From Microglena sp. YARC (Eukaryota > Chlorophyta > Chlorophyceae > Chlamydomonadales > Chlamydomonadaceae): a stretch of DNA of 64,000 nucleotides. The position numbers and the translations under genes are program-made. How positions within the stretch are numbered: position 1 is the first letter of the stretch; every line of letters starts with the position of its first letter. This document shows positions 11,877-22,050 of the stretch, in pieces. Where the stretch lies: positions 61,384,963-61,448,962 of the forward strand of contig CM039464.1 in NCBI GenBank assembly GCA_022414725.1, in the 5' to 3' direction. Below the pieces are notes generated by a model, which worked only from the letters and a program-made list of their open reading frames with translations, was not told the origin of the DNA and did no database searches.

Positions 11877-12168
11877 TAGGGATTGGCAATTTGATATCAC
11901 ATGATATCATGTCATCATATGATGCCGGCTGTCTGACTAGGTAACTTTGGCCTGGAGCATCGTATCATATGATTTTGAATGATATCATACTCGTCTTTGG
12001 TCAACATCATATGATTTGCCGTTTCCTATATATATGTGGGGACCGGCATATCATATAATTTTGACATAAGGCGTGTCATACAAATTGCATCATACAATAT
12101 TGTATACAAATGCTAACTTTGGCTTAGTCAGACTGCCGCATCATATGATATCATAATGCCGCTCCCTA
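11877..12168. mobile_element. Palindromic MITE rich in ATCATATGAT
   Basis: It begins TAGGGATTGGCA and ends with the inverted form TGCCGCTCCCTA. The two halves are inverted, diverged copies of each other: the word CTGACTAGGTAACTTTGGC appears forward near 11935 and inverted near 12110-12135. A second, partial copy lies at 31554-31740. No transposase is encoded. The superfamily is not determined. Confidence 0.65.
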
Positions 12169-12594
12169 TTCCATGCGTAATCCAGTAGCTGCAAGACACT
12201 GCTAAGTGTGACATCCATCCTCACTCCATCATTACACCCTTCGTCTCTTGGCGGCCCTGCACCCATCACTGCTGATTTGGGGGGTCCGGGGGTCATCAGC
12301 ACCCTTTTATTTGGTGTTAAGTGCATTGTGGGTGAAAGGGGTGCCAAAGGGTGAAAGGGGTGCAAAAAGGGGAAGTGACGAAGACCCTCCTAAATGTGCA
12401 GTGCGTTGTATAACGGTCGATGTGGATTTCAATGATACGAGTGATTATTTGCACACCAGCATTTTGTAAGACACCGCTAAGTGTTGCCATCTATGGCTGC
12501 ACTCCATCATCGGGGTTTTGGGGGCCCTGCACCCATCACTGATAATTTTGGGGGTTTGGGGGGCCCTGCACCCGTCACTGTAGGGGAGTCCTGT

Positions 12595-12626
<32 letters not shown>

Positions 12627-13037
12627 TGCACCTTAACTGCTAACTTGGGGGGGGTTGGGGGGTTTCGGGTTTGGGTTGCACCCTTCATCTCTTGGGGGCC
12701 CTGCATCCGCTGTACGCAGTTGGTGTGACGTCCATGATACGTGTGATTTGCACACCAGCATTTGTAAGACACCGCTAAGTCCATGCTAAGTCCATGCTCA
12801 CTCAAACTCTACACTCTCTGTCTCTTGGGGGCCCTGCACCCGTCAATGCTGATTTGGGGTCATCAGCACCCTTTTATTTGGCGTGAAAGGGTGCATTGTG
12901 GGTGAAAAAAGGGTGGCAAAGACTCCCTAAATTTGCAGTGCGTTGTACACGGTCTGTGTGACGTCCATGGTATGTGTGAAACGTACACCAGCAGTGGCCA
13001 GGCTCTGTTAAGTGTGCTATTCATCCTCACTCCGTCA
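12169..13037 (-). repeat. Partial copies of the 3' end of the uS11 gene
   Basis: Three diverged units (about 12175-12300, 12405-12560, 12665-12860) repeat, on the minus strand, the sequence of uS11 exon 2 around the ACACGTATCATGGACGTCAC and GGGCCCCCAAGAGACG words plus the 3' flank beyond the stop codon. They are truncated and out of frame. A G run lies at 12597-12624. The intact copy is immediately to the right, so the tail of this gene has been tandemly duplicated downstream of itself. Confidence 0.75.
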
Positions 13038-13256
13038 TTACACCCTTCGTCTCTTGGGGGCCCTGCAGCCGTTGTACACGGTTGGTGTGACGTCCATGAT
13101 ACGTGTGATGCGTACACCAGCAGTGGCCAGGCTCTGCACAGCATAGTGTCGGTTGGGACCCATTCCTTTGATCTTCACGATGGCACTACCGAAGCCTAAC
13201 TTGATGGCCTTGCGGGCTAGCTCCTCAGCAGCTTTTTCAGCCGCAACGGGGAGTCC
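13038..13256 (-). CDS. rps11: Organellar ribosomal protein uS11, exon 2 (C-terminal)
   Basis: 73 codons including TAA at 13038-13040, entered in phase 0 from the acceptor cctgcag (13257-13263). It encodes the second half of the uS11 fold: a helix rich in Ala/Glu/Lys (residues 178-197 of the joined protein), the strand Ile-Val-Lys-Ile-Lys-Gly-Met-Gly-Pro-Asn-Arg, the helix after His-Tyr-Ala-Val-Gln-Ser-Leu, then Asp-Val-Thr-Pro and the diagnostic basic C-terminus Asn-Gly-Cys-Arg-Ala-Pro-Lys-Arg-Arg-Arg-Val. In bacterial uS11 this region binds 16S rRNA in the platform of the small subunit. It joins exactly to exon 1 at 15984-16514. The first 20 codons are copied four or more times in the intron. 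Confidence 0.93.
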   Translation of the reverse strand, partial: GLPVAAEKAAEELARKAIKLGFGSAIVKIKGMGPNRHYAVQSLATAGVRITRIMDVTPTVYNGCRAPKRRRV

Positions 13257-14175
13257 CTGCAGGTAGGCAGTGGGTAGATGGGTGGGTGGGTGGGTAGGTA
13301 GTAGGCAGTAGGCAGGTTGGATGGATGGTTGATGGCCTGGGCGTGCTAGCTTCCTCAGCAGTGTTTTTCAGCCGCCACAGGTAGTCCCTGCATGAAGCCA
13401 GGTGGGAGTAGGGGTGTGGTGGGTGGGTGGTAGGTAGGGCAGGTGGGTAGCAGGTGGTTTCCCGTGGGCAGGTGCGTGGGTGGGTGGGTAGGTAGGTAGC
13501 AGGTGGTAGGTGGGTAGTGGTGGGTAGGTTGTGGGTAGGTAGGTAAGCAGGTGGTAGGTGGGTGGGGTGGGGAGGTAGGTAGGAGCAGGTGGTAGTGGGT
13601 GGATGGGTGGGTAGGTAGGTAGGCAGGTGAGGTAGGTGGGTGGCGGATGGGTAGGTAGGTAGATAGGTGGGTGGGTGGGGTAGGTGGTGGGTAGGTGGGG
13701 TGGGTGGGTAGGTAGGTGTAGGTAGGTAGGTAGGTAGGTGTAGGTAGTAGTAGTAGGCAGGTTTGATGGATGGTTGGTTGATGGCCTTGCATGCTAGCTC
13801 CTCAGCAGCCTTTTCAGACACTTAAGGAGTCCCTGTATTGTTTTCCCTAGTGGTGGCGACGATACTGGTTGGAGGAAAGGATCTGAAAAACACATGCGCT
13901 TGAGCATGTGAATGTTACTTGGTTTGTTGGACGGATGTTAGGTTGATGGCCTTGCATGCTAGCTCCTCAGCAGCTTCTTCAGCCGCTACAGGGAGTCCCT
14001 GTATGGTTTAGGGTGGTGGCGCGTTACTGGTTGGTGGCATGGATGTGAAAAACACATGTGCTTGTGCCTGTTGCTTGGTTTGTTGGATGGATGGTTGGTT
14101 GATGGCCATGTGTGCTAGCTCCTCAGCAGCTTCTTCAGCCGCTACAGGGAGTCCCTGTATGGTTTAGGGTGGTGG
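13257..14175 (-). repeat. Intron array: copies of uS11 exon 2 start with acceptors
   Basis: Within the uS11 intron, the first roughly 55 bp of exon 2 recur with exon-like starts near 13387, 13832, 13998 and 14154. The last three keep a recognisable acceptor (ATACAG before GGACTCCCTGTA) and encode Leu-Pro-Val-Ala-Ala-Glu-Glu-Ala-Ala-Glu-Glu-Leu-Ala; they differ from the true exon mainly in reading AAG to GAG and in ending after Ala-Ile-Asn. Between them lie GGTAGGTGGGT-type spacers (13400-13745). Each copy is a potential decoy 3' splice site. Confidence 0.85.
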
Positions 14176-14462
14176 CACGTTACTGGTTGGTGGCACGGAT
14201 GTGAAAAACACTTGTGCTAGGATGGCTAGGATGCAAGGATGTGAAAAAACACATTTCTAGATGGGCTCGGATGTCTAGGATGGCTTAGGATGAAAAGAAA
14301 CATGTGCTTATGCCTGTTGCTTGGCTTGGCTTGTTTGGTTTGGCTTGGTTTGTTTGGCTTGCTTATGCCTGTTGCTTGTTTGTTGGATGGATGGTGTTGA
14401 TGGCCATGCTGCTAGTCCTGAGCTGCCCCTGTCGCCCTTCCTGCCGCCTCAGGTGTGGAGTG
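14176..14462 (-). repeat. Diverged intron repeats (TTGGCTTGG / GGATGTGAAAAACAC)
   Basis: Short tandem words (GGATGTGAAAAACAC, TTGGCTTGGTTTG) and a degenerate copy of the exon 2 start near 14400-14465. It is part of the uS11 intron. Confidence 0.6.
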
Positions 14463-14800
14463 TCTGCATGTTTAGGTGGCGACAGGTTACTGGTGGCAGG
14501 ATTTTATTTAGGGGTGCGACAGGTTTACTGGTTGGCAAGGATGTTAGGTTTAGGGTGTGCGAAAGGTTACTGGTCGCAAGGATGTTAGGTTTAGGTTGGT
14601 GGCGACAGGTTACTGTGGCAAAGGTGTTTAGGTTTAGGGGGTTTATGGCGACAGGTTACTGGTGGCAAGGATGTTTAGGGTTTAGGGTGGCAACAGGTTA
14701 CTGGTGGCAAGGATGTTTAGGGTTTAGGGTGGCGACAGGTTACTGGTGGCAAGGATGTTTAGGGTTTAGGGTGGCGACAGGTTACTGGTGGCAAGGATGT
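14463..14800 (+). repeat. 42-bp minisatellite containing TTTAGGGTTTAGGG
   Basis: The unit TGGCGACAGGTTACTGGTGG + CAAGGATGTTTAGGGTTTAGGG is repeated about seven times, the last four almost identical. Each unit carries two plant-type telomere heptamers on the + strand. It lies within the uS11 intron. Confidence 0.85.
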
Positions 14801-15179
14801 GAACAAGTTCTATGCAGCGTCGCCTGCGACGCTAAAAATGGCGGAGAGTGATCGCGAGGGAGCGACATCAACGGAAGCGAATTAATTACGAGACCGTTGG
14901 CTGACGTGTCGGGCTTCATCACGGTCAGACGGATGGATGGATGGATGGACGGACAAATGGGTAAACATGAGGGCTCCCGCTGCCAAAAACACATGTACTT
15001 CACCTCACATTCACATTCCCTCCCTGACTGCCTCCCTCATTCACATTCACATTCAATCATCATGCAAAAGAATAATGCCTCCCATATTCACATTCAATCA
15101 TCATACAATGCCTACCTCATTCACTTTCACCTTCACATTCACCTCACATTCACCCACATTCACATTCTCCTTGCCATTC
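14801..15179. repeat. Unique sequence followed by CATTCA-type repeats
   Basis: 14801-15000 is non-repetitive intron sequence with an ATGG repeat (14933-14950). 15000-15180 is built of CACATTCA/CTTTCACCTTCA words that continue as the spacer of the next array. Confidence 0.6.
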
Positions 15180-15983
15180 ACATTCACATTCACGCCTGAC
15201 GTTTCACCCTTCCCCTCACCTTTCTAGAGTTCTTGAATCCCCTGGAGCCTGCTGAGGTCCAAGCCTTCACCACCCCATCGGTGTCTGTCAGCACCAGGAT
15301 CAGGTTGTCGCGCGTGTTACATTCACCTCACCTTCACGTTCACCTCACCTTCCTAGAGTTCATGTTCACCTTCACATTCATCCTCATTCATTCACATTCA
15401 CATTCCCCTCACCTTTCTAGAGTTCTTGAATCCCATGGAGCCTGCTGAGGTTCAAGCCTTCACCACCCCATCGGTGTCTGTCAGCACCAGCATCAGATTT
15501 TCGCGCGTGTTACATTCACCTCACATTCACATTCACCTCACCTTCCTAGAGTTCTCATTCACCTTCACATTCACATTCACCCTCATTCATTCACATTCAC
15601 ATTCCCCTCACCTTTCTAGAGTTCTTGAATCCCATGGAGCCTGCTGAGGTCCAAGCCTTCACCACCCCATCGGTGTCTGTCAGCACCAGCATCAGATTTT
15701 CGCGCGTGTTACATTCACCTCACATTCACATTCACCTCACCTTCCTAGAGTTTTCATTCACCTTCACCTTCACATTCACCCTCATTCATTCAAATTCACA
15801 TTCCCCTCACCTTTCTAGAGTTCTTGAATCCCATGGAGCCTGCCGAGGTCCAAGCCTTTACCGCCCCATCGGTGTCTGTCAGCACCAGCATTAGGTTATT
15901 GCACGTGTTTCATTCACCTCACATTCACCTCACCTTCCTAGAGTTCACATTCACATCCACCCTCACGTTCACATTCCCCTCAC
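15180..15983 (-). repeat. Intron array: four copies of uS11 exon 1 end with donor
   Basis: Four units with a period of about 199 bp. Each contains roughly 90 bp matching the last 29 codons of uS11 exon 1 (Leu-Met-Leu-Val-Leu-Thr-Asp-Thr-Asp-Gly through Asn-Ser-Arg-Lys) followed by the same donor GTGAGGGG. Copy ends are at 15222, 15413, 15612 and 15811; the true exon ends at 15984. All copies keep the donor and an open frame but none has an acceptor in front, since CATTCACCTCA spacer precedes each. They are potential decoy 5' splice sites. Confidence 0.9.
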
Positions 15984-16514
15984 CTTTCTAGAGTTCTTGA
16001 ATCCCATGGAGCCTGCCGAGGTCCAAGCCTTCACTGCCCCATCGGTGTCTGTGAGCACCAGCATCAGGTTATTGCGTGTGTTGTTGATATGCACGATGCC
16101 TTCGCTTTTGGTGAAAGTGTCTCTCACCGGACGCCCCCCAGAAAGGCGTGCGACCTTCCTGGGACCGAACAGACTGGAGGGGGGTTCTGAGGGAGGTGTT
16201 TTGGCTTGGACTTGAGGGGGGGCCTTGGCCGGGGGCTGGTCCGAGGCTGATGTGGCTGGGGGTTGAGGGGGGCCTTGGCTGCGGACTGCGGCTGCGCTGT
16301 TGGGTCTGAGGGGGCTGGTGGTGGGGGATGAGGTGGCGGGTACGGGGGGGGCCATGGGGGCGTCTGTGGCGGAGGTGGAGGTGGAGGTGGTCGCGGAGGA
16401 GGCAAAGGTGGGCCGGGAGGAGAGGGGGGCAAAGGTAGGTTGCGATGACGTGGAGAATAGGGAGGCATGGTGTGACGAGAGCCAGCTAGCGGCTACACGG
16501 TTGCAGCTGCCCAT
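15984..16514 (-). CDS. rps11: Organellar ribosomal protein uS11, exon 1 (N-terminal)
   Basis: 177 codons from ATG at 16514 to the donor GTGAGG (15983 downward). Residues 1-50 are rich in Ser/Ala/Thr with Arg and no acidic residues at the start, like a mitochondrial presequence. Residues 50-130 form a Pro/Ala/Ser/Thr linker. From about residue 140 the uS11 core begins: Gly-Ile-Val-His-Ile-Asn-Asn-Thr-Arg-Asn-Asn, then Leu-Thr-Asp-Thr-Asp-Gly and Trp-Thr-Ser-Ala-Gly-Ser-Met-Gly-Phe-Lys. It joins in phase 0 to exon 2 for a 249-residue protein; bacterial uS11 is about 130 residues, the excess being the presequence and linker. Mitochondrial targeting is inferred; plastid targeting is not excluded. 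An acceptor-like TTTCCTGCAG lies 9 bases upstream of the ATG, so a 5'UTR intron in the C-rich tract beyond is possible. Confidence 0.92.
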
Positions 16515-16522
16515 GATGGATC

Positions 16523-17815
16523 CTGCAGGAAATGAGAAGGTGAAGGTGAGGGGGTGGGGTGGGGGGGGAGAAGGTGAAGGGGTGGTGGTGGGGTGTGTGT
16601 GTGGTGGTGGTGGTGGTGGGGGGTATTGAAGGTGGGGGATGAGGGGGGGGGAGATTAAAAAAACTGTGATAGAGAAATCAAGGGGGTGAAAAGTTAAGGG
16701 GGAGGGGAGGGGGGGGGGGGGGGTGAAAGTTAAGGGGGAGGGGTGTTGGGGGGGTGGAGATTAAAAAAACTATGATAGAGAAATCAAGGGGGGTGAAAAG
16801 TTAAGGGGGGGGGGGGGTGGGTAAGGGGGATGAACGGTTGAGGTGAAGGGGAGGGGGTTGTGTTAGGGGGATGTAAGGTGAAGGTGAAGGGGGGGGGGGG
16901 GGGTTGGAAACTTTAAACATAAAAAACTACAACAGAAACGATGATAAAAACAAACAGATGGTTAAGGGGGATGAATGGTGAAGGTGGAAGGTGAGGGGGA
17001 GGGTGGATGGCAGATAATGGCGGTTGTGGAAATTTGAGAAGGTGAAAGGGTGTGTGGATGGGAGATGGGGATAGGGGTGTGGGGTGGGGGGTGGGGGGGA
17101 TGAATGGGGGTAGTGGGCAGGTCGTGGGGATTGAGAAGGTGAAGGTTCGGGTTAAAAGGGGATGAAAGATAGCGGGCGGTAGTGGGAGGTTTTGAGAAAT
17201 TGAGCAGATGATGGGTGTCTGGATGGGAGAGATGGGTGTGTGGATGGGTGGGGGGTGAAGATGATGGCGGTAGTGGGAATTCGAGACGATGAAGTGGTTG
17301 GGTGTATGGGAGATGGGAGTAGGGGTTGTGGATGGTGTGTGGGATGGAGGGAAGGATGATGGCTGTGGTGGGGGGTTTGTGGAAACTTGGCCCAGGTCGT
17401 GGGGAGTTGAGAAGGTGAAGGGGGGGGGAGGGATTGGGGTCAAGGGGGACAAAAGGCGAAGGAGAAGGGTGAGGGAGGGGGGGAGGGTTTGGGTCAGGAG
17501 GGATGACAGATGGTGGGTGGTAGTGGGAGGTTGTGGAAAGTTGAGAAGGAGGGAGGGTGGAGGGGGGGGGGGGGGGGGAGGGGGGGAGGGTTTGGGGTTA
17601 AGGGGGATGAAAGAAGGTGGTTGGTAGTGGGAGGTTGTGGGAAATTGAAACGGTTGAGGGGTGTTGGATGTGGAATGGGTGTGGGGTGTGGGATGGTGTG
17701 TGTGTGGAATGGGGTGGGGTGGGTGGGTGGGTGGGTGGGTGGGGGGGGCAGTGGGGAGTTGAGAAGGGGGAGGGGGAGGGTTTGGGGGTTAAGGGGGACG
17801 AAAAATGGTGAATAT
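16523..17815. repeat. G-rich array (GGGGGTGAAAAGTTAAGGGG type)
   Basis: Degenerate units containing GATTAAAAAAACTRTGATAGAG, AAGGTGAAGGGG and GGGAGGTTGTGGAAA alternate with runs of up to about 14 G. Read on the minus strand it is pyrimidine-rich and lies directly upstream of the uS11 acceptor-like site, consistent with a long 5'UTR intron. No gene is seen; frames here are compositional. Confidence 0.7.
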
Positions 17816-18340
17816 AATAAAATCAATTAAGCATATGATTCCGGTATTATTCACAAAACAATATAATCAAATAAGCATATAATTCGGGTATAATAAACCC
17901 CAATCATATAATATAATAAATTAAGCATTTAATTCCGGTATAATTCAAAACACAATATGATATGATCAATTGAGCATATAATTTCGGTTTAATTCACAAC
18001 ACAATACAATATAATCAAATTAGCAAGTAATTCCGGTATAATTCACCCCAATCATTTAATATAATCAATTAAGCATATAATTCCGGTATAATGAAAAACA
18101 TCAATTAAAGCATATAATTACAGTATCATTAAAAAAACATATAATTCCGGCGGAATTCCAGGATAATAAAAAAGAAGAAAAAATTAGGCATATAATTCCA
18201 GTATTACTCACATATGAGTTCAGAACCATGTTTAAGAACTGAGCGGCCACCCTCAAAATGATCAGATTGAACTAAAATCACAATCTCGTGAATAATCAAC
18301 ATTTTTATGTTTCTTATTAAATGCATATAATTCCCATTGA
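17816..18340. repeat. AT-rich tandem repeat (AAGCATATAATTCCGGTATAAT)
   Basis: About eight diverged units of 47-60 bp sharing AATTAAGCATATAATTCCGG and TATAATTCAC. The core AATTCCGGTATAATT is the most conserved part. No coding potential is seen. Confidence 0.8.
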
Positions 18341-19170
18341 CCTTAACCCATTGTGTGCAGAGCCCTGCCGAAGGACTGAGCAGCTTCCCTCAACATAATC
18401 AGATTGAATCACAACACAATCTCATGTATAATCAACATTCAATCACACAATCACAACACAATGTATAATCAACATTAATCAACATGTATAATCAACACAA
18501 TCACAACACAATGTATAATCAACACAATCACAACACAATGAATCACAACACAATGTATAATCAACATTTTGTGTATATGATTAAATGTATACAATTCCCT
18601 ACTCACTCAAACCTGTTGTGTGCAGAGCCCTGCCTAAGGACTACACAGCTTCCCTCAACATAATCAGATTGAATCACAACACAATCTCATGCATAATCAA
18701 CATTATGTGTTTCTAATTAAATGCATAAGGACCACGCGGCTACCTTCAACATTATCAGATTGAATTTAATACATGATCTCATGTATGAGATCATGTAATC
18801 AACATTCATATGTTACTAATTAAATGCTTCTAATTCCCCACTCACCCAACTCAGCTGCGTTCAGAGCCCTGCCTAAGGACTGAGCAGCTACCCTCAAAAT
18901 GATCAGATTGAATTAAATACTTGATCTCATGTAATCAACATTCATAAGCAACTAATTAAATGCATAGAATTCCCCACTCACCCAAATCCGCTGTGTGCAG
19001 AGCCCTGCCTAAGGCCTAAGCGGCTACCCTCAACATTGCCAGATTAAAAAAAAAAAATATCATATATAATCATATTAATCAATTAAATACACAAAATTCA
19101 ACACACCCCCAACTGAGCGGCTACAAGCAACATTGCCAGATTAAAAAAATTCCATGCATGATCGACATTG

Positions 19171-19258
<88 letters not shown>

Positions 19259-19608
19259 ATACATATATAATTAAATTCATACAATTCACCACTCAACTAA
19301 CTCTGCTGCGTGCAGAGCCCTGCCTAAGGACTGAGCGGCTACAAGCAACATTGCCAGATTAAAAAAAAATCCCTTGCATAATCGACATTGATATATATAT
19401 ACACATATACGATTAAATTCATACAATTCAGCACTCACCTAACTCCGCTGCGTGCAGAGCTCTGCCTAAGGACTGAGCGGCTACCCTTAGCATTGCCAGC
19501 TTTAGTGATGAAGCACACACGACGCTGTACGACTGCACACTTGGTCGCATTGATGATAATAAATAAATATATTATATTTATAATAAATACATATAATTCA
19601 CCACTCAC
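18341..19608 (-). repeat. Array of copies of the end of the 19609-19752 exon
   Basis: About eight copies, near 18345, 18605, 18720, 18850, 18985, 19110, 19300 and 19450. On the minus strand each matches the exon end encoding Asp-Asn-Val-Glu-Gly-Ser-Arg-Ser-Val-Leu-Gly-Gln-Gly through the donor region, which reads AGGTGAGTG in the best copies and is mutated in others. Spacers are AT-rich (TAATCAACATT, ATTAAATGCAT) and include an (AT)n tract at 19170-19262. One copy (19450-19510) extends further into the exon. Confidence 0.8.
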
Positions 19609-19752
19609 CCAACTCTGCTGCGTGCATAGCCCTGCCCAAGTACTGAGCGGCTACCCTCAACATTGTCAGCTTTAGTGATGAAGCACACGTTTTTCTGTGT
19701 GACTCCAGACTCAGTTGACTTGATGATGCAGATGCTGATCAAGGCCACCTTC
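19609..19752 (-). CDS. Exon of an unidentified gene (minus strand preferred)
   Basis: 144 bp between the acceptor tccaacag and the donor GTGAGTGG on the minus strand, open in one frame: Lys-Val-Ala-Leu-Ile-Ser-Ile-Cys-Ile-Ile-Lys, then Thr-Glu-Ser-Gly-Val-Thr-Gln-Lys-Asn, Lys-Ala-Asp-Asn-Val-Glu-Gly and ending Tyr-Ala-Arg-Ser-Arg-Val. I do not recognise the family. The plus strand is also open through much of the segment, so orientation is not certain. I prefer minus because of the consensus donor, and because the only clean flanking exon (20652-20772) is also minus. Partial copies fill the flanking intron. Confidence 0.5.
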
Positions 19753-20280
19753 CTGTTGGATTTGGAGGTGTGGGTGGTGGTGGTGGGGTGGTGGTGGTGT
19801 GTGTGTGTGTGGTGGTGGTGGTGGTGGTGGTGGTGGTGGTGGGGGGGGGGGGGTCGCATTGATGATGCACATGCTGATCAAGGCAACCTTCCTGTTGGAT
19901 TTGGGTGTGGGTGGGTGTGGGTGGGGGGGTTCAGGGTCAAGCGTTTAGGCCACCCACACCGCTCCCCACCTCCACCCACCCTCCACCTCCACCCTCCACA
20001 CCCGCCCCACCCATACCTTCACTCACCCCACCCTCCACCTGCACCCATACATATACCCACGCCACCCTCCACGTACTCCCCCACCCCACACACACGCAGC
20101 CTACCACACGCCTACACCCACCCACCAACACCCACCCACCTACACCACTCACCCCTTACTCCACACCCCACCCCACACTCACACCTCACCCACATTCATA
20201 CCTACACACCTACACCCACCCTCCTCCTACACCCACACCTAGACCCACCCCACCCTCCACCTACACCCACACCTAGTCCA
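19753..20280. repeat. GGTGGT tract, partial exon copy and CACCCACC-rich tract
   Basis: 19765-19850 is (GGT)n. 19853-19900 repeats the acceptor-proximal part of the 19609-19752 exon (ATGATGCACATGCTGATCAA). 19940-20280 is CCACCCACACC/CTACACC-rich. It fits the intron upstream of that exon on the minus strand. Confidence 0.65.
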
Positions 20281-20620
20281 AGCTCCAAGGGACGAGGACC
20301 ATTGTGCATGACCATTACTAGTTCTAGCAACCAGGGTGAATCATACACCTACACCTACACCTCACCCACACCCATGCCTACCCCCCCACACCCACATCAA
20401 CATCCACCCCACCCCACCCGCCCTCACCTACACCCCCACCCACCCTACACCTACACCGCACCCCAACCAGCCCCTCACCTACATCCCCCCCCAACCTACA
20501 CCTTCAACCCCCACCCACACACCCTAAACCTACACCTACTACAGGCTGTAAGAGACCAAGGCCATCGTGCATGACCATTACTGGTTTTAGCACCCATGGC
20601 GAATCGCATGCACTTTCTAT
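20281..20620 (-). repeat. Two copies of an exon-like segment in CTACACC spacer
   Basis: Segments at 20281-20345 and 20545-20615 match over about 70 bp. On the minus strand both are open in one frame with conserved Asp-Ser-Pro-Trp-(Val/Leu)-Leu and Val-Met-Val-Met-His-(Asp/Asn)-Gly. The right-hand copy is probably the parent exon of the minus-strand gene and the left-hand one an intronic duplicate. A plus-strand reading is possible because an acceptor-like CTACTACAG precedes the right copy. Confidence 0.5.
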
Positions 20621-20651
20621 CCTCCTATTCCTCGCAGAATAAATAGCTCAC

Positions 20652-20772
20652 CTTGATTTACAGGGGCGACGGTTTTGATCAACTCGCGCAGCGGATTGTC
20701 TATTGGTCGAAGGCCAATCAAGGAAGGATCAGAATGAACACGCGGTGGTGGGTGGTCGATCGCCGTGGATAT
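20652..20772 (-). CDS. Exon of an unidentified minus-strand gene
   Basis: 121 bp between a textbook acceptor (ttttctttgctgttcttccag, 20773 upward) and a donor GTGAGCTA (20651 downward). It encodes Ile-Ser-Thr-Ala-Ile-Asp-His-Pro-Pro-Pro, then Ser-Leu-Ile-Gly-Leu-Arg-Pro-Ile-Asp-Asn-Pro-Leu-Arg-Glu-Leu-Ile-Lys, ending in phase 1. No family is recognised. The splice sites are the best in this part of the window. It probably belongs with the exon-like segments at 20545-20615 and 19609-19752, which would make a gene running leftward from about 21 kb. Confidence 0.55.
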
Positions 20773-20995
20773 CTGGAAGAACAGCAAAGAAAACGATAGG
20801 AGGTATCGCGCAGCTATGTGACTCAAGGAACGAGGCGCAAATGTACACGCACTGGGAATCCTAGAATCAGGAGGAGGAATGGTAAAATGGCTCGGAGGCC
20901 ACTCCACCTGGCGTTGCTAGTCGGCCCGTAGGCGCTAGACCTATGCAGCGACACCCGGGTGGGTGGGTGGGTGGGTGTGGGCGTGTGTGGGGTTT

Positions 20996-21030
20996 CATTA
21001 GACTGAGTGTCTCGAAAACTCAGTCTAATG
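20996..21030. repeat. Short perfect hairpin
   Basis: CATTAGACTGAGT (20996-21008) and ACTCAGTCTAATG (21018-21030) form a 13-bp stem with a 9-nt loop. A related word, CATTAGACCGAGTGTCTCG, follows at 21045-21062. Confidence 0.8.
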
Positions 21031-21062
21031 TCTCTTGCTGTTGCATTAGACCGAGTGTCTCG

Positions 21063-22050
21063 CACACTCAGCCACGCACGTGTTGTTGTGTCCACAACCA
21101 AGGTTGAAGGTCATCGAAAGGGCTCTTGTCACCTCAGGCATTTCACTACACCCTTCGTGTGTTGAACTATGCAAGTGGTGGTAAAGGATACTGTCGCGGA
21201 GGCCGGGGCTAGGCCAGGGTTCATGTTTGGCCGGGGGGACCCTGGTGTCGAAGCAGGGGAGTTGATTTTCATGGTGGTGGGTTTGCATGAGGAAGCAGCC
21301 ACAGCTAGAGTCATTAGAGTGGTACAATGATCCTGCAATAACCCACAATTTTAATCTTGCGTCCAATTATCTCCTGCTCCCTCTGCCCATCTCATCTGTC
21401 CCTTTCACACGAACTCGGACTTGAAAACGTAATGCGTGAAAGCCAGGGTACTACAAGGCGCATGCTACCGCACGAGGTTTTGGCACCCAACTGCGAGAAT
21501 GGCATGTTTTTTCAACCCCCATTGGGACAGCATGCATATTTCCGTTTTCAGTTGATTTAAAAGTGCAACCCAAAATGAAAAAATGTAGTGCCCTGGCGAG
21601 GAAGCCCCTTTGAAACATGAATGCAAGCTATCGTCCGGTACTCCAATCTTACTTCATGAACTTGGACTTGGTTACATAGCTCTAGCCGGCAATTGGGCTG
21701 CTCACCGTCTTCGGCAGTAAAAAAAGAAGAAACAGGAAATGTCAACGTATTTTTTACCAGGAAAATGTACTCAAGGATGGATAGGGGATGTCGGTTAGTC
21801 CACCAGATGATTAGACTGCCAGTTGGTTACACCGCTGACGTGCAATGAGGTTAGGGTCTACCTAACCTCCATACCTGGGCTGTTCTGCTACTTACTGCTG
21901 AACAGCCCTCTCCTTCATAACGTTTGTAATTATACATTGTCTCTACGAGATAAACAGCCGCTGTCTACAAAAGAGTATGGCTCACTAAACGTAGATTTTG
22001 AGAACGGCTACGTCTGCGAAGTACCGTACCGTGGTTGCTCAGAACTGTAA
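21063..22050. other. Unassigned sequence, no gene recognised
   Basis: Several 60-106 codon frames on both strands, none with a recognisable domain. The minus strand at 21046-21366 could hold the 5' end of the gene whose exon is at 20652-20772, but I see no clear start. Confidence 0.4.

Noticed and set aside
13237..13821. Pro/Thr-rich minus frame over the GGTAGGTGGGT spacer
   Set aside because: It overlaps the uS11 intron and is open only because of spacer composition.
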